Assembly: GCF_007679345.1 (NCBI RefSeq)
Contig: NZ_VEGH01000010.1
Location: 96,828 to 160,827, forward strand
Origin: Cellulosimicrobium cellulans
Lineage (GTDB): Bacteria > Actinomycetota > Actinomycetes > Actinomycetales > Cellulomonadaceae
DNA length: 64,000 nucleotides
Direction of reading: 5' to 3'
Under the pieces are notes generated by a model. It saw nothing but the letters and a program-made list of their open reading frames with translations. It made no database searches and was not told the origin of the DNA. Positions within the stretch are counted from its first letter, which is position 1, and the number at the start of each line of letters is the position of its first letter. This document shows, one piece after another, positions 27,402 through 36,661 of the stretch. The translations under genes and the position numbers were made by a program.

Positions 27402-28319
27402 TCAGAGCCGGCGGGTGATCGCGTCCGCGAAGCGGTCGACCGCCTCCGGGGCCTGCGCGAAGAAGAAGCTCGGCTCGATGAGCTCGAGCTCCAGGACGAC
27501 GGGGTTGCCCTGGTCGTCCGGGATCAGGTCGACGCGGGTGTACGCGAGCGGCTGCTCGACGCCCTGGATGAGGTCCGGGAGGGCGTCGACGACCCGCTGC
27601 CCCAGCGCGAGCTCCGCCTCGGAGGCCTCGCGCGGGGTCATGACCTCCTCCTTGTAGAGCACGCCGTCGGTCTCGCCCTCGCGGTACGGGCCCTCGAGCA
27701 GCGGGGCCTTGCGCACGGCGTGCGACAGCTTCCCGTCGAAGTACACCAGCGCGGTCTCGCCGACGGTGTCGACCTGCTTGAGGTAGCGCTGCACCATGAC
27801 GTGCCGGCCGTCGTCGAGCAGGCGCTTCACGTGCTGGATCGCGAGCGCGCGGGACGGGGTCTCGTCCGCCGCGTACCGCCCCGTGTCGCGGGAGCCGGCG
27901 CTCACGGTCGGCTTGATGACGAAGTCGCCGAAGGCGGGGAACCGGGTGTGGATCGCGCGGGCGTTGAAGTTCCGGGCCGGGTCCATCCAGATGGTCGGCA
28001 CGATCGGCAGGCCCGCGGCCTCCATCGCCCGCTGGTAGATCTTGTCGATGTTCCAGGTCAGCACCTGCGCGGGGTTGATCAGGCGCGACGCCTGAGCGAC
28101 GCGCTGCGTCCACCAGCGGAAGTCGCGCGGGCGCTCGGTGTAGTCCCAGGTGGAGCGGACCACGACGGCGTCGTACGACGACCAGTCGACGTCGGCGGCG
28201 TTCCAGACGGGCGACTCGACCTCCAGGCCGCGGTCCCGCAGCGCCGTCACGAGCGGCGCGTCGTCGGGGTCGAGGTCCGGGAGGGCGGCGCAGGTGGCGA
28301 GGGCGATGCGAGTGGTCAC
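27402..28319 (-). CDS. ATP-grasp domain protein, RimK-like
   Basis: The 305-residue protein has an N-terminal segment RIALATCAALPDLDPDD, then FVIKPTVSAGSRDTGRY, VMVQRYLKQVDTVGE and VVLELELIEPSFFF, the ATP-binding, grasp and metal-binding parts of a RimK/CapB-like ATP-grasp ligase. It forms C-N bonds between a carboxylate and an amine; substrate unknown. The GTG at 28319 is preceded by TAGTCT and seven bases, so it is probably leaderless; an upstream GTG at 28337 with GGAG before it is an alternative. It lies downstream of the betaine-type ATPase gene on the same strand. Confidence 0.82.
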   Translation of the reverse strand: MTTRIALATCAALPDLDPDDAPLVTALRDRGLEVESPVWNAADVDWSSYDAVVVRSTWDYTERPRDFRWWTQRVAQASRLINPAQVLTWNIDKIYQRAMEAAGLPIVPTIWMDPARNFNARAIHTRFPAFGDFVIKPTVSAGSRDTGRYAADETPSRALAIQHVKRLLDDGRHVMVQRYLKQVDTVGETALVYFDGKLSHAVRKAPLLEGPYREGETDGVLYKEEVMTPREASEAELALGQRVVDALPDLIQGVEQPLAYTRVDLIPDDQGNPVVLELELIEPSFFFAQAPEAVDRFADAITRRL

Positions 28320-28326
28320 CCTGGGC

Positions 28327-28332
28327 AGACTA
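28327..28332 (-). promoter_or_regulatory. Leaderless -10 of the ATP-grasp gene, overlapping a stop codon
   Basis: TAGTCT on the minus strand ends seven bases before the GTG. Its TAG is also the stop codon of the upstream ATPase gene. Confidence 0.6.
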
Positions 28333-29379
28333 CCCACGCGCTCCGGCGGACGGCTCGTGCTCCTGCGCCGGGGCGCCCGGGACCGCGTCCTGCGCCCCGT
28401 CGACCAGCCGGTGCAGGGCGGCGACGACGCGCGGCGCGTCCAGCTCCCCGACGACCTGGTCCCCCTCGTGCACCGGGACCCGGCCGGTCGGCTCGGCGGC
28501 CAGCGCGGCGAACGCCTCGTCCAGCGGGTCGCCCACCCGCAGCGCCGCGGCCCGCGCCCGGCCGTTCGCCGAGGCGGGGCCCGCTCCCCCGACGGGCAGC
28601 AGGTCGCGCCGCTCGACGCGGCCCAGGGCGAGCAGCCGGACCGCCGCCCCGGTGCCGACCAGGTCGGCGACCGCCGGGCTCGCCGGGGCGGCGAGGAGCC
28701 GCACCGGGTCCGAGAGCTGCTCGAGGTGCCCGCCGCGGCTCAGGACCGCCACGCGGTCGGCGAGCCGCACGGCCTCGTCCACGTCGTGGGTGACGAGCAT
28801 CACGGTGGTGCCGAGCTCGGCCTGGATGCGGCGGAACTCGGTCTGCAGCCGGCGGCGGCCGACCGGGTCCACGGCACCGAACGGCTCGTCCATCAGCAGC
28901 ACGGGCGGGTCGGTCGCGAGGGCCCGGGCGACGCCGACGCGCTGCCGCTCGCCGCCGGACAGCTCGTGCGGGTAGCGGCGCGCGTACCGGTCCGGCGCCA
29001 GGCCGACCAGCTCCAGCAGCTCCCCGGTGCGGGCGCGGGTGCGCCGCTTGTCCCAGCCGAGCAGCCGCGGCACGGTGCCGACGTTCTGCTCGACGGTGCG
29101 GTGCGGGAACAGGCCGACGTTCTGGATCACGTAGCCGATCCGGCGGCGGAGGGCGACGGCGTCCACGTCGGTCACGTCCTCGCCGTCGAGCAGGATCCGG
29201 CCCGAGGTGGGCTCGACGAGGCGGTTGGCCATCCGCAGCGTGGTCGACTTGCCGCAGCCGGACGGCCCGACGAGCGCGAGCAGCTCGTGCTCCCGCACCT
29301 CGAGCGACAGGTCGCCGACCGCGACGGTGCCGTCGGCGTACGCCTTGCGGACGTGGTCGAACGCGATCGCGGTGGCCAT
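28330..29379 (-). CDS. Glycine betaine/choline-type ABC transporter ATPase
   Basis: The 349-residue ATPase has Walker A GPSGCGKST, Q-loop VIQNVGLFPHRTV, signature LSGGERQRVGVA and Walker B LLMDEPFGAVDP, the OpuCA/ProV pattern. The last ~100 residues form a degenerate CBS-like region (DPLDEAFAALAAEPTGRVPVHEGDQ in parts), the ionic-strength sensing module in this family. ATG at 29379 is leaderless (TACGGT seven bases upstream). It is divergent from the two permease genes and binding-protein gene of the same transporter. Confidence 0.88.
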   Translation of the reverse strand: MATAIAFDHVRKAYADGTVAVGDLSLEVREHELLALVGPSGCGKSTTLRMANRLVEPTSGRILLDGEDVTDVDAVALRRRIGYVIQNVGLFPHRTVEQNVGTVPRLLGWDKRRTRARTGELLELVGLAPDRYARRYPHELSGGERQRVGVARALATDPPVLLMDEPFGAVDPVGRRRLQTEFRRIQAELGTTVMLVTHDVDEAVRLADRVAVLSRGGHLEQLSDPVRLLAAPASPAVADLVGTGAAVRLLALGRVERRDLLPVGGAGPASANGRARAAALRVGDPLDEAFAALAAEPTGRVPVHEGDQVVGELDAPRVVAALHRLVDGAQDAVPGAPAQEHEPSAGARG

Positions 29380-29386
29380 GCCGACG

Positions 29387-29392
29387 ACCGTA
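29387..29392 (-). promoter_or_regulatory. Leaderless -10 of the betaine ATPase gene
   Basis: TACGGT on the minus strand ends seven bases before the ATG. Confidence 0.6.
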
Positions 29393-29452
29393 CCCGCGCC
29401 CGCCGACACCCGCGCGCCCCTGGTCCACGGGGCGGGTGTCGGAGGCGCCCGG

Positions 29453-29458
29453 TAGCGT
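29453..29458 (+). promoter_or_regulatory. Leaderless -10 of the betaine permease operon
   Basis: TAGCGT ends seven bases before the GTG of the first permease gene. With the minus-strand element at 29387-29392 it gives divergent leaderless promoters in an 86-nt gap. Confidence 0.6.
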
Positions 29459-29465
29459 CGGGCCG

Positions 29466-30185
29466 GTGATCAGCCTCGAGAACCCGGGGACCGCCGCGCA
29501 CGTCGCGGCGGTCGCGGGCGACCCCGCGGCCAACCCCTGGCTGTCCTGGGACTACGTCCAGCGCAACTGGGGCGACATCTCCCGCGCGCTGGAGCAGCAC
29601 GCGGGCCTCACGGTGCAGGCGGTGCTCATCGCGTGCGCGATCGCCGTCCCGCTCGGGATGCTCGCGCACCTGCGCCCCCGCCTCGCCGCGCCGATCGTCG
29701 GCACCAGCAGCGTGCTGTACACGATCCCGTCGCTCGCCCTGTTCACGGTGCTGGTTCCGTGGACCGGCATCGGCCGCACGCCCGTGCTGATCGGCCTGGT
29801 CGTCTACGCGCTGCTGGTCCTCGTGCGCAACGTGCTGGTCGGGCTCGGCGGCGTGGACGAGAGCGTGCGGGACGCGGCGCGCGGGCTCGGCTACGGCCGG
29901 CTGCGCCTGCTGCTGACCGTCGAGCTGCCCAACGCCCTGCCCGCGATCGTGGCCGGCGTCCGGCTGGCCACCGTGACCACCGTCGCGCTGGTCACCGTCG
30001 GCGTGGTCGTCGGCTACGGCGGCCTGGGCCAGCTGATGTTCCGGGGCTTCCGCAACAACAAGTACCACGCGGAGATCCTCACGGCGACGCTGCTCTGCCT
30101 GGCGCTGGCGCTCGTCCTGGACCTGCTCATCTGGCTGCTCGGGCGCGCGGTGACGCCGTGGGCCCGGCGCGGACGGGAGGCCTGA
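29466..30185 (+). CDS. Glycine betaine-type ABC transporter permease, first
   Basis: The 239-residue permease has five to six TM segments, with the OpuCB/YehW signature ESVRDAARGLGYGRLRLLLTVELP (split at the Gly) for ATPase contact and GYGGLGQLMFRG near the C terminus. It pairs with the second permease three bases downstream. GTG start, leaderless. Confidence 0.88.
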   Translation: MISLENPGTAAHVAAVAGDPAANPWLSWDYVQRNWGDISRALEQHAGLTVQAVLIACAIAVPLGMLAHLRPRLAAPIVGTSSVLYTIPSLALFTVLVPWTGIGRTPVLIGLVVYALLVLVRNVLVGLGGVDESVRDAARGLGYGRLRLLLTVELPNALPAIVAGVRLATVTTVALVTVGVVVGYGGLGQLMFRGFRNNKYHAEILTATLLCLALALVLDLLIWLLGRAVTPWARRGREA

Positions 30186-30188
30186 CCC

Positions 30189-30986
30189 GTGGACGTGCTG
30201 CAGGACGCCTTCACCTGGTTGAACGACCCGCTGAACTGGACCGGCCGCGACGGCGTGCTCGCGCTGGGCGCCGACCACCTGCGGATCAGCGCGCTCGCCG
30301 TGCTGCTCGCCGCGCTCGTCGCCCTGCCGCTCGGCGTCTGGCTCGGGCACCGCCGCCGTGGCGGCGTGGTCACGGTCGTCGCCGCGAACACCTCGCGCGC
30401 GCTGCCGACGTTCGCGCTCCTGACGATCTTCGCCTCGACCGGCCTGTTCGGGGCGACGGCCACCGTCCTGGCGGTGGCCGTGTTCGCCGTGCCGCCGATC
30501 CTGAGCAACACGTTCACCGGCCTGATGGAGGTGGACGCCGACGTCCGGGACGCCGCGCGCGGCGTCGGCATGTCGGGGGCGCGCTCGCTCGCCCTGGTGG
30601 AGCTGCCCCTCGCGCTGCCGCTCGTCGGGGCGGGCCTGCGCACCGCCACGACCCAGGTGCTGGCCACCGTGCCGCTCGCGGCCCTCGTCGGCGGCAGCAG
30701 CCTCGGCTCGATCATCGTGCAGGGCATGGCGCTGCAGCGGTACGGGCAGGTGGTCGCGGGGGCGCTGCTCGTGGCCGGGCTGTGCCTGGTCGTCGAGGGC
30801 GTGCTCGCCGCGGTGCAGCACGCGCTCACGCCGGCACCGATGCGCGCCACCGCCCGGCGCCGACGCCGCCGCACGCCCGGCTCCCGCGCCGGCTCCGCGC
30901 CGCGGACCGACGCCGACCCCGGCACCACGCCCCGGACCGCGGCCGAGCCCGCCGCCCCCGACCAGCAGACCGTGACCCGATCGTGA
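30189..30986 (+). CDS. Glycine betaine-type ABC transporter permease, second
   Basis: The 265-residue permease has about five TM segments and the coupling loop VRDAARGVGMSGARSLALVELP (in part). Its last ~50 residues are Arg/Pro/Thr-rich and hydrophilic, an extension not usual for the family. GTG start three bases after the first permease gene. The end overlaps a GTGACC direct repeat. Confidence 0.88.
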   Translation: MDVLQDAFTWLNDPLNWTGRDGVLALGADHLRISALAVLLAALVALPLGVWLGHRRRGGVVTVVAANTSRALPTFALLTIFASTGLFGATATVLAVAVFAVPPILSNTFTGLMEVDADVRDAARGVGMSGARSLALVELPLALPLVGAGLRTATTQVLATVPLAALVGGSSLGSIIVQGMALQRYGQVVAGALLVAGLCLVVEGVLAAVQHALTPAPMRATARRRRRRTPGSRAGSAPRTDADPGTTPRTAAEPAAPDQQTVTRS

Positions 30987-30988
30987 CC
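30972..30988. promoter_or_regulatory. GTGACC direct repeat upstream of the betaine binding-protein gene
   Basis: GTGACC-CGATC-GTGACC, hexamers 11 nt apart, overlapping the stop codon of the second permease gene and 143 nt before the binding-protein gene. Same geometry as the sites at 22763 and 59933. Confidence 0.5.
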
Positions 30989-31130
30989 GCGACGACCGCC
31001 CGCAGCGGTTGCCGCACCCGGGCGGCCTCGGTCGAATGATCGACGGCCCCTCGACGCCCACCGACCCACCCGTCCGGTGCCCCAGCCGCACCGAGCTCCG
31101 TGTGCCCACCCGAGACCAGAGGACCCGCAC

Positions 31131-32132
31131 ATGAACGCACGTCGCACCACACTCCCCGCCGCCGCGGCCGGCCTGCTGCTCCTGCTGGCGGCCTGCGGCG
31201 ACCCCGGCTCCGGCGGCGGCACCGCCGAGACCTCGGCGAGCGGCTCGGGCGGCACGGTCTGCGAGCCCGTCGCCGGCGACCAGCTGGTCGTCCTCGAGGA
31301 CGACCAGGGTCTGCAGAACGCCGACAACGTCATCCCCGCGGTGAACGCGGCGGCCGCCCAGGCGGACCCGAACCTGATCCCGCTGCTCGACACCGTCTCC
31401 GCGGCGCTCGACACGGACAAGCTGATCCAGCTGAACAAGGCGGTCGACATCGACCGCCAGACCTCGACCGAGGCGGCCCAGCAGTTCGTCGAGGACGAGG
31501 GCCTCGCGGCGAGCGACGCGGCGGCCGGCAGCGGCAAGAGCGTGGTCATCGGCGCGGCGAACTTCTCGGAGAGCGCCACGCTGTCCGAGATCTACGCCGA
31601 CGTGCTGCGGTCCGCGGGTTACTCCGCCGAGGTGCAGACCATCGGGAACCGGGAGACGTACCTCCCCGCGCTGCAGAGCGGCCAGATCACGCTCACCCCG
31701 GAGTACGCCGCGACGCTGGCGGAGTTCCTCAACACGTCCGCCAACGGCGCCGACGCCGAGCCGGTCGCGAGCGGCGACCCGGACGAGACGGTGGCGGCGC
31801 TCACCGAGCTCGGCACGGCCGCCGGCCTGACCTTCGGCGCGGTGTCCGAGGCCCAGGACCAGAACGCGTTCGCGGTGACGTCGGAGTTCGCCGACGAGCA
31901 CGGCGTGACCACGCTGTCCGACCTGGCCGAGGCGTGCGCCGGCGGCGTCGTGCTCGCCGGCCCGGCCGAGTGCCCGGAGCGGCCGTTCTGCCAGATCGGC
32001 CTCGAGGACACCTACGGCATCACGGTCAGCGAGTTCACGAGCTACGACTTCGGCCTGATCGGCGACGCGGTGCGCCAGGGCGAGGCCTCGATCGGCCTGG
32101 TGCTGTCGAGCGACGGCTCGCTCGCCAGCTGA
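31131..32132 (+). CDS. Glycine betaine-type ABC transporter binding lipoprotein, circularly permuted
   Basis: The 333-residue lipoprotein (lipobox LAAC, Cys22) has two parts in unusual order. Residues 50-122 (DQLVVLEDDQG, LDTVSAAL, LIQLNKAVDID) correspond to the segment that ends ordinary OpuC/YehZ binding proteins. Residues 137-333 (VVIGAANFSESATLSEIYADVL ... IGLVLSSDGSLAS) correspond to the normal start and middle. The chain ends where a standard protein would continue into its C-terminal segment, so it looks circularly permuted. ATG has AGAGGA upstream. Ligand inferred as betaine, choline or related osmolytes. Confidence 0.82.
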   Translation: MNARRTTLPAAAAGLLLLLAACGDPGSGGGTAETSASGSGGTVCEPVAGDQLVVLEDDQGLQNADNVIPAVNAAAAQADPNLIPLLDTVSAALDTDKLIQLNKAVDIDRQTSTEAAQQFVEDEGLAASDAAAGSGKSVVIGAANFSESATLSEIYADVLRSAGYSAEVQTIGNRETYLPALQSGQITLTPEYAATLAEFLNTSANGADAEPVASGDPDETVAALTELGTAAGLTFGAVSEAQDQNAFAVTSEFADEHGVTTLSDLAEACAGGVVLAGPAECPERPFCQIGLEDTYGITVSEFTSYDFGLIGDAVRQGEASIGLVLSSDGSLAS

Positions 32133-32141
32133 CCACCCGGG

Positions 32142-32186
32142 ACGACAGCGGGGCGGGACCGGTCACCGGTCCCGCCCCGCTGTCGT
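32142..32186. terminator. Bidirectional terminator, near-perfect 45-nt palindrome
   Basis: 22-nt arms (ACGACAGCGGGGCGGGACCG... and complement) around a single central base. Sits between the convergent binding-protein and oxidoreductase genes. Confidence 0.88.
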
Positions 32187-32205
32187 GCGCCCCGCCGGGC
32201 TCCGG

Positions 32206-33720
32206 TCAGAGCCCAGCGGTCTCCAGCAGGCGCAGCCACACCTCGCTCACCGTCGGGTACGCCGGCACCGCGTGCCACAGCCGGTCCAGCGGCACCTCCC
32301 CCGTCACGGCGATCGTCGCGGCCTGCAGCAGCTCGGCGGCGTCCGGGCCGGTGAACGTCGCGCCCACGATCACCCCCCGGTCCTCGTCGAGGACGACCTG
32401 GGCGGTGCCGGAGTACCCGTCGGCCGCCACCGAGGCGCCCGCCACGGACCCGATCGGGTAGGACACGGCACGCACCCGCAGCCCGGCGTCGCGCGCCTGG
32501 TCCTCGGTGCGGCCGACCCACGCGACCTCGGGCCGGGTGAACACCACCTGCGGCACCGCCACGCGGTCGGCGGACGCGCGGTAGCGGGTGAACGGGGCCG
32601 CGTCGCGCTCGGCGGCCTGCGCCTCGGCGGCGCCCTCCCCCGGCTCGGCCACCGCCGCCGAGAACCGGGCGGCGACCACGTCGCCCACCACCCGGGCGTC
32701 GTACTTGCCCTGGTGCGTGGTGGCGGTCCGGCCGGTGACGTCGCCGACCGCGAACAGCCAGCCGCCGTCCGCCCCGGTCGCCTGCAGCGCGTCGTCCACC
32801 GCGATCGGCGCGCCCGGCTCCAGGCCGACCGCCTCGAGGCCGAGGTCCGCCGTCCGCGGCCGGCGGCCGGTGGCGACCAGCACCTCGTCGGCGTGCAGCT
32901 CGCCGGCGCCCTGCGGCCCGGTGACCGCGAGGTGCACGCCGCGCTCGTCGCGGTCGACGCGCGTCGCGCTCGTGCCGAACCGCAGATCGACGCCGAGGTC
33001 GCGCAGGCCGGCCGCGACCTCCTCGGCGGCGAACGGCTCCGCCTTGTCGAGCAGGCGGTCGCCCCGCACCAGCAGCGTCACGGCGGCGCCCAGGTCGCGG
33101 TACGCGACGGCCATCTCCACGCCGACCACGCCGCCGCCGAGGACCACCAGGCTGCCCGGCACCTCCTTGACGGCCGTCGCCTCGCGCGAGGTCCACGGCT
33201 GCGCCTCCGCCAGGCCGGGGATCCCCGGGACGGTCGGCTCGCTGCCGGTGGCGACGATCACGGCGTGCCGGGCGATCACCCGGGTGTCGCCCTCGTCCGA
33301 CTCGACCAGCAGCTCCTTCGGGCCGGTGAACCGGGCGGTGCCGCGGAGCAGCGCGATCCCCGCGGAGTCCAGCCACTCCACCTGGCCGTGGTCGTCCCAG
33401 TGCGAGGTGAACTCGTCCCGCCGGGCGAGCACGGCGGTGGGGTCCAGCTCGCCCTGCACCAGCTCGGCGGCACCGGGCACGGCCCGCGCGGCCGCGAGCA
33501 CGGCCCCGGGCCGCAGCAGCGCCTTCGAGGGCATGCAGGCCCAGTAGGAGCACTCGCCGCCCACCAGCTCGTGCTCGACCACCAGCACCGACAGCCCGAG
33601 CCGGCCGGCCCGGTCGGCGGCGTTCTCCCCCACCGCGCCCGCGCCCAGCACCACGACGTCGTACGTCACGGTGTCGTGCGGCGCCTGCTCCCCGTCCGTC
33701 TGCAGGGTGCGCTCGGTCAT
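32206..33720 (-). CDS. FAD-dependent pyridine nucleotide-disulfide oxidoreductase, class I
   Basis: The 504-residue protein has the FAD-binding GAGAVGENAADRA, redox-active cysteines in GGECSYWACMPSK (Cys-x4-Cys), NAD(P)-binding GGGVVGVEMA, the GDV FAD motif and C-terminal HAVPAYPTVSE with the His-Glu pair. This is the lipoamide dehydrogenase/mercuric reductase layout, but no lipoyl enzyme genes are nearby, so the substrate is uncertain. ATG has GGAG seven bases upstream. Monocistronic; cytoplasmic. Confidence 0.88.
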   Translation of the reverse strand: MTERTLQTDGEQAPHDTVTYDVVVLGAGAVGENAADRAGRLGLSVLVVEHELVGGECSYWACMPSKALLRPGAVLAAARAVPGAAELVQGELDPTAVLARRDEFTSHWDDHGQVEWLDSAGIALLRGTARFTGPKELLVESDEGDTRVIARHAVIVATGSEPTVPGIPGLAEAQPWTSREATAVKEVPGSLVVLGGGVVGVEMAVAYRDLGAAVTLLVRGDRLLDKAEPFAAEEVAAGLRDLGVDLRFGTSATRVDRDERGVHLAVTGPQGAGELHADEVLVATGRRPRTADLGLEAVGLEPGAPIAVDDALQATGADGGWLFAVGDVTGRTATTHQGKYDARVVGDVVAARFSAAVAEPGEGAAEAQAAERDAAPFTRYRASADRVAVPQVVFTRPEVAWVGRTEDQARDAGLRVRAVSYPIGSVAGASVAADGYSGTAQVVLDEDRGVIVGATFTGPDAAELLQAATIAVTGEVPLDRLWHAVPAYPTVSEVWLRLLETAGL

Positions 33721-33947
33721 GTCGTCGCTCCGTTCCTCCGGGTGCCGCGGTCCGCGGTGCCCCCATCGTCGCCCGGCGGCGCGGTTCCGGCACGCAGGCG
33801 CCGCGGGGTCGCCTCACTCCAGCGGCGCTCGAAGGTTGGGCATCATCGAGCGGCTATCAGGTGAATCCGGCCCGCACACCCGCGTGTCGCCGGGTGAAAC
33901 CGGGGCAGAAGCCGCCGATCGCCCCCGCCTGGTGGGACCTTGTCCTC

Positions 33948-34160
33948 ATGAACGAGGACCCCTGGCGCGTCGAGATCACGGACGCCGACATCCGCGCCGC
34001 CAAGCGCGCCTGGATCGCCGCGCGCGACAGCGACGCGACGGACGCCGAGGTGGACCGCCGCTACGACGACCTCCGCCGCCTGGTGAGCGGGCAGGCGCAG
34101 CAGATCGCCGACGTGGTCCGCGCGCGTGCCGCCGCGCGGCGCAAGGCGCAGGCCGACTGA
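33948..34160 (+). CDS. Small conserved helical protein, 70 residues
   Basis: MNEDPWRVEITDADIRAAKRA begins a highly charged, helical protein that ends KAQAD. No motif, no membrane segment, no signal peptide. A GTG 29 codons upstream would add residues that look non-coding, so the ATG is preferred. It converges on the chemoreceptor gene with a terminator between. Function unknown. Confidence 0.65.
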   Translation: MNEDPWRVEITDADIRAAKRAWIAARDSDATDAEVDRRYDDLRRLVSGQAQQIADVVRARAAARRKAQAD

Positions 34161-34181
34161 CCCGCGCCCCGCACGCACCGC

Positions 34182-34216
34182 GACCCCCGCGCACGCCGCA
34201 CGCGTGCGCGGGGGTC
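34182..34216. terminator. Bidirectional terminator
   Basis: 14-nt arms GACCCCCGCGCACG / CGTGCGCGGGGGTC with a 7-nt loop between the small plus-strand gene and the chemoreceptor gene. Confidence 0.8.
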
Positions 34217-34237
34217 ACCACGTCCGGGGTCGGTGCG

Positions 34238-35845
34238 TCAGTACCGGAACCGCGACACCTGGCCGCGCAGGTCCTCGGACATGCGGGCGAGCTCGGCCAC
34301 CGCGGAGCCCATCTGGTTCAGGGTCTGGGAGGACTGGGTCGCGGCCGAGGCCACTCCGGTGATGTTGGTGGCGATCTCCCCCGACCCCGTCGCGGCCTCG
34401 GCCACCGACCGGGACATCTCCGTGGTCGTGGCGGTCTGCTCCTCCACCGCGCTCGCGATCGTCAGCTGGTAGTCGTTGATCGACGCGATGATGTGGCTGA
34501 TCTCCCCGATCGCGCCCACCGCACCACTGGTGTCCGCCTGGATCGCCTCCACCCGCCGCGCGATGTCCTCGGTCGCCTTCGCGGTCTCCTGCGCCAGCTC
34601 CTTGACCTCACCGGCGACCACCGCGAACCCCTTGCCCGCCTCACCCGCGCGGGCCGCCTCGATCGTCGCGTTCAGCGCCAGCAGGTTCGTCTGCTCCGCG
34701 ATGCTCGTGATGACCTTGACGACGTTCCCGATCTCCTGGGACGACGTCCCCAGGCGCGCGACCTGCTCGTTCGTCACCGCCGCCGCGTCCGTGGCCTGAC
34801 CCGCGACCTTCGCCGCCTGCGAGGCGTTCTGCGCGATCTCCCGGATCGAGGCCCCCATCTGCTCCGCGCCCGCGGCCACCGTCTGCACGTTCCGCGACAC
34901 CTGCTCCGCGGCCGCCGCCACGACGCCGGCCTGGGCCGAGGTCTCGTCCGACCCCGCCACCACCTGCTGCGAGGCAGCGGACAGCTCCTCGGCCGCCGCC
35001 GCGACCGTCTGCGCCGTGTGCACGACGCCGCTCATCAGCGCGCGCAGCGAGTCCTGCGCCTCGTTCAGCGAGCCCGCCATCCGGCCGAGCTCGTCGCGGG
35101 AGTCGAGCGGCACGGACACCGTGAGGTCGCCGTCGCCGATGCTCTGGACGGTGCGCTGCACCGTCGCCAGGTCGCGGACGATCCGGCGGACCAGCAGCAC
35201 GCCGAGCGCCGCCGCGAGCAGCACCCCGACCGCGCCGACGGTGATCATCTGCACCGTCGCCGCGCGCGCGTCGGACGCGGCGTCCGCCACCCCCTGCTCG
35301 GCGTGCGCGGACACCGAGTCGGTCAGCGCCTGGAGGGCGTCGCCGAGCTCCGTCGTCACGCCGCGCACCTGGTCGGCGTAGGCGGCGTGGTACGCGGTCC
35401 CGCCCTCGTCCGCCAGAGGCTCGATCGCGTCGGCGGCGGCCTGGTAGCGCGCGTAGGCGTCCTGGAGCGCCGCGTAGGCGTCCTCGTCGAGCACGTACGG
35501 CTCGTACGCGGCGACGTTCTCCAGCGCGTCCGCGTCGAAGCCCTCGCGGTCCGCGGTGATCCCGGCCCGGTCGGCGGGCGCCACCATCCCGTACTCCAGC
35601 ACCCGGGCCCGACTCGCCTGGAACCAGCGCTGCGTGTTCACCAGGTACGTCTGCGGCTCGATGGCGTCGCGGCCGAGGCGGTCGATCGACTGCTCCAGGC
35701 CGCCCAGCCGGGCGATGCCCAGTCCGGCGACCACGGCCACCGCGACGGCGAGCAGGCCGAGCACCGCGCCGATGCGGGCCCCCACGGGGGCGTCGGCGAC
35801 GAGCCGGCGGGCGCGGGGGCCGGTGGGGGCGGCGGTTGCGGGCAT
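34238..35845 (-). CDS. Methyl-accepting chemotaxis protein 1
   Basis: The 535-residue receptor has a TM segment at about residues 22-45, an extracytoplasmic helical bundle (about 46-205), a second TM segment, HAMP ([22 protein letters not shown] region) and a long signalling domain with the hairpin core [22 protein letters not shown] followed by [15 protein letters not shown] sequence. The signalling half is nearly identical to the receptor at 38290-39888, the sensor half is not. It starts the chemotaxis cascade through CheA/CheW, whose genes are not in the window. GGAGA precedes the ATG by eight bases. Confidence 0.93.
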   Translation of the reverse strand: MPATAAPTGPRARRLVADAPVGARIGAVLGLLAVAVAVVAGLGIARLGGLEQSIDRLGRDAIEPQTYLVNTQRWFQASRARVLEYGMVAPADRAGITADREGFDADALENVAAYEPYVLDEDAYAALQDAYARYQAAADAIEPLADEGGTAYHAAYADQVRGVTTELGDALQALTDSVSAHAEQGVADAASDARAATVQMITVGAVGVLLAAALGVLLVRRIVRDLATVQRTVQSIGDGDLTVSVPLDSRDELGRMAGSLNEAQDSLRALMSGVVHTAQTVAAAAEELSAASQQVVAGSDETSAQAGVVAAAAEQVSRNVQTVAAGAEQMGASIREIAQNASQAAKVAGQATDAAAVTNEQVARLGTSSQEIGNVVKVITSIAEQTNLLALNATIEAARAGEAGKGFAVVAGEVKELAQETAKATEDIARRVEAIQADTSGAVGAIGEISHIIASINDYQLTIASAVEEQTATTTEMSRSVAEAATGSGEIATNITGVASAATQSSQTLNQMGSAVAELARMSEDLRGQVSRFRY

Positions 35846-35930
35846 GCGGGAGGTCTCCGTCCGTCGGTGGGGGTGCGGACCCCGACCGGGGCCCGCCGAC
35901 CCGATCGGACGGCGCCCGCCGCGCGTGAGC

Positions 35931-35946
35931 CCGGCGACGGGTGAAA
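35931..35946 (-). promoter_or_regulatory. Motif shared upstream of chemoreceptor genes
   Basis: Read toward the gene, TTTCACCCGTCGCCGG lies 86-101 nt before the start of receptor 1. A closely similar CTTCACCCGCTCGACGGG lies at the same distance and orientation before receptor 2. It may be part of a shared promoter or activator site. Confidence 0.4.
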
Positions 35947-35961
35947 GGTAGGACCTTTGGC

Positions 35962-36333
35962 TCAGCCCTCGACGGCGAGGTGCGGCAGCAGGCCGGTCAC
36001 CTCGAGCAGCGTCTCCACCGCCGGGCCGATCCCCCGCACGGTGAGGGTGTTCCCGGCGGGCTGCAGCGCCATGACCAGCCCCGCCAGCAGACCGACGGCC
36101 GACGAGTCCGCGAACGTCACCGCCGCCATGTCGACCACCCGCACCTGCGGGAGCACCGCGGCGAGGTCCGTGCCGCGCGCGCTCTCGGCGCCCAGGCGGT
36201 CCCGCAGCTCCTCGACGACGGCCACGTCGACCTCCCCGCGCATCCGCAGCAGGGCGGGTTCCGCCTCGTCGACCCAGACGTGTCCTCGCTCGGGGAGCGG
36301 CGGGGTCGGGCCGGCGGCAGCGGTCTGAGGCAC
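35962..36333 (-). CDS. STAS-domain anti-anti-sigma factor-like protein
   Basis: The 123-residue protein is a single STAS domain (residues ~18-120) with the phosphorylation site region [11 protein letters not shown]; Ser77/Ser78 lie where the anti-sigma kinase modifies SpoIIAA-type proteins. It likely binds a partner kinase or anti-sigma factor in the cytoplasm. GTG start. The partner is not encoded nearby; position before a chemoreceptor gene suggests but does not prove a link. Confidence 0.8.
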   Translation of the reverse strand: MPQTAAAGPTPPLPERGHVWVDEAEPALLRMRGEVDVAVVEELRDRLGAESARGTDLAAVLPQVRVVDMAAVTFADSSAVGLLAGLVMALQPAGNTLTVRGIGPAVETLLEVTGLLPHLAVEG

Positions 36334-36467
36334 CCGTCCAGTATGCGTGCCGCCGACGCCCCGCGGGGGAAGGGGACCCCGGCGCGGCGGCCGGCGCCCG
36401 GAGGCGCACCGGGCCCGGTGCTTTCTGCCCGCGGGCGCGGGCCGGCCGGACGCCGCGGGGACGACGA

Positions 36468-36503
36468 AGGCCCCCGACCCGCGTGTCCGCTGGTCGGGGG
36501 CCT
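36468..36503 (-). terminator. Terminator of tRNA-Lys
   Basis: 12-nt arms AGGCCCCCGACC / GGTCGGGGGCCT with a 12-nt loop, directly downstream of tRNA-Lys on the minus strand. Confidence 0.75.
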
Positions 36504-36510
36504 CCCGGAG

Positions 36511-36583
<73 letters not shown>

Positions 36584-36661
36584 AACGAGGAGAGACGTTA
36601 GCAGCCCCGTGGCGCCGGACGCTAATCGGATCCCCCGCTCAGCGGCCCGACGTGGCGGACG

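Noticed and set aside
36334..36510. Small gene between the STAS gene and tRNA-Lys
   Set aside because: Frames are Arg/Gly/Pro-rich, without a ribosome site; only the tRNA terminator is supported.
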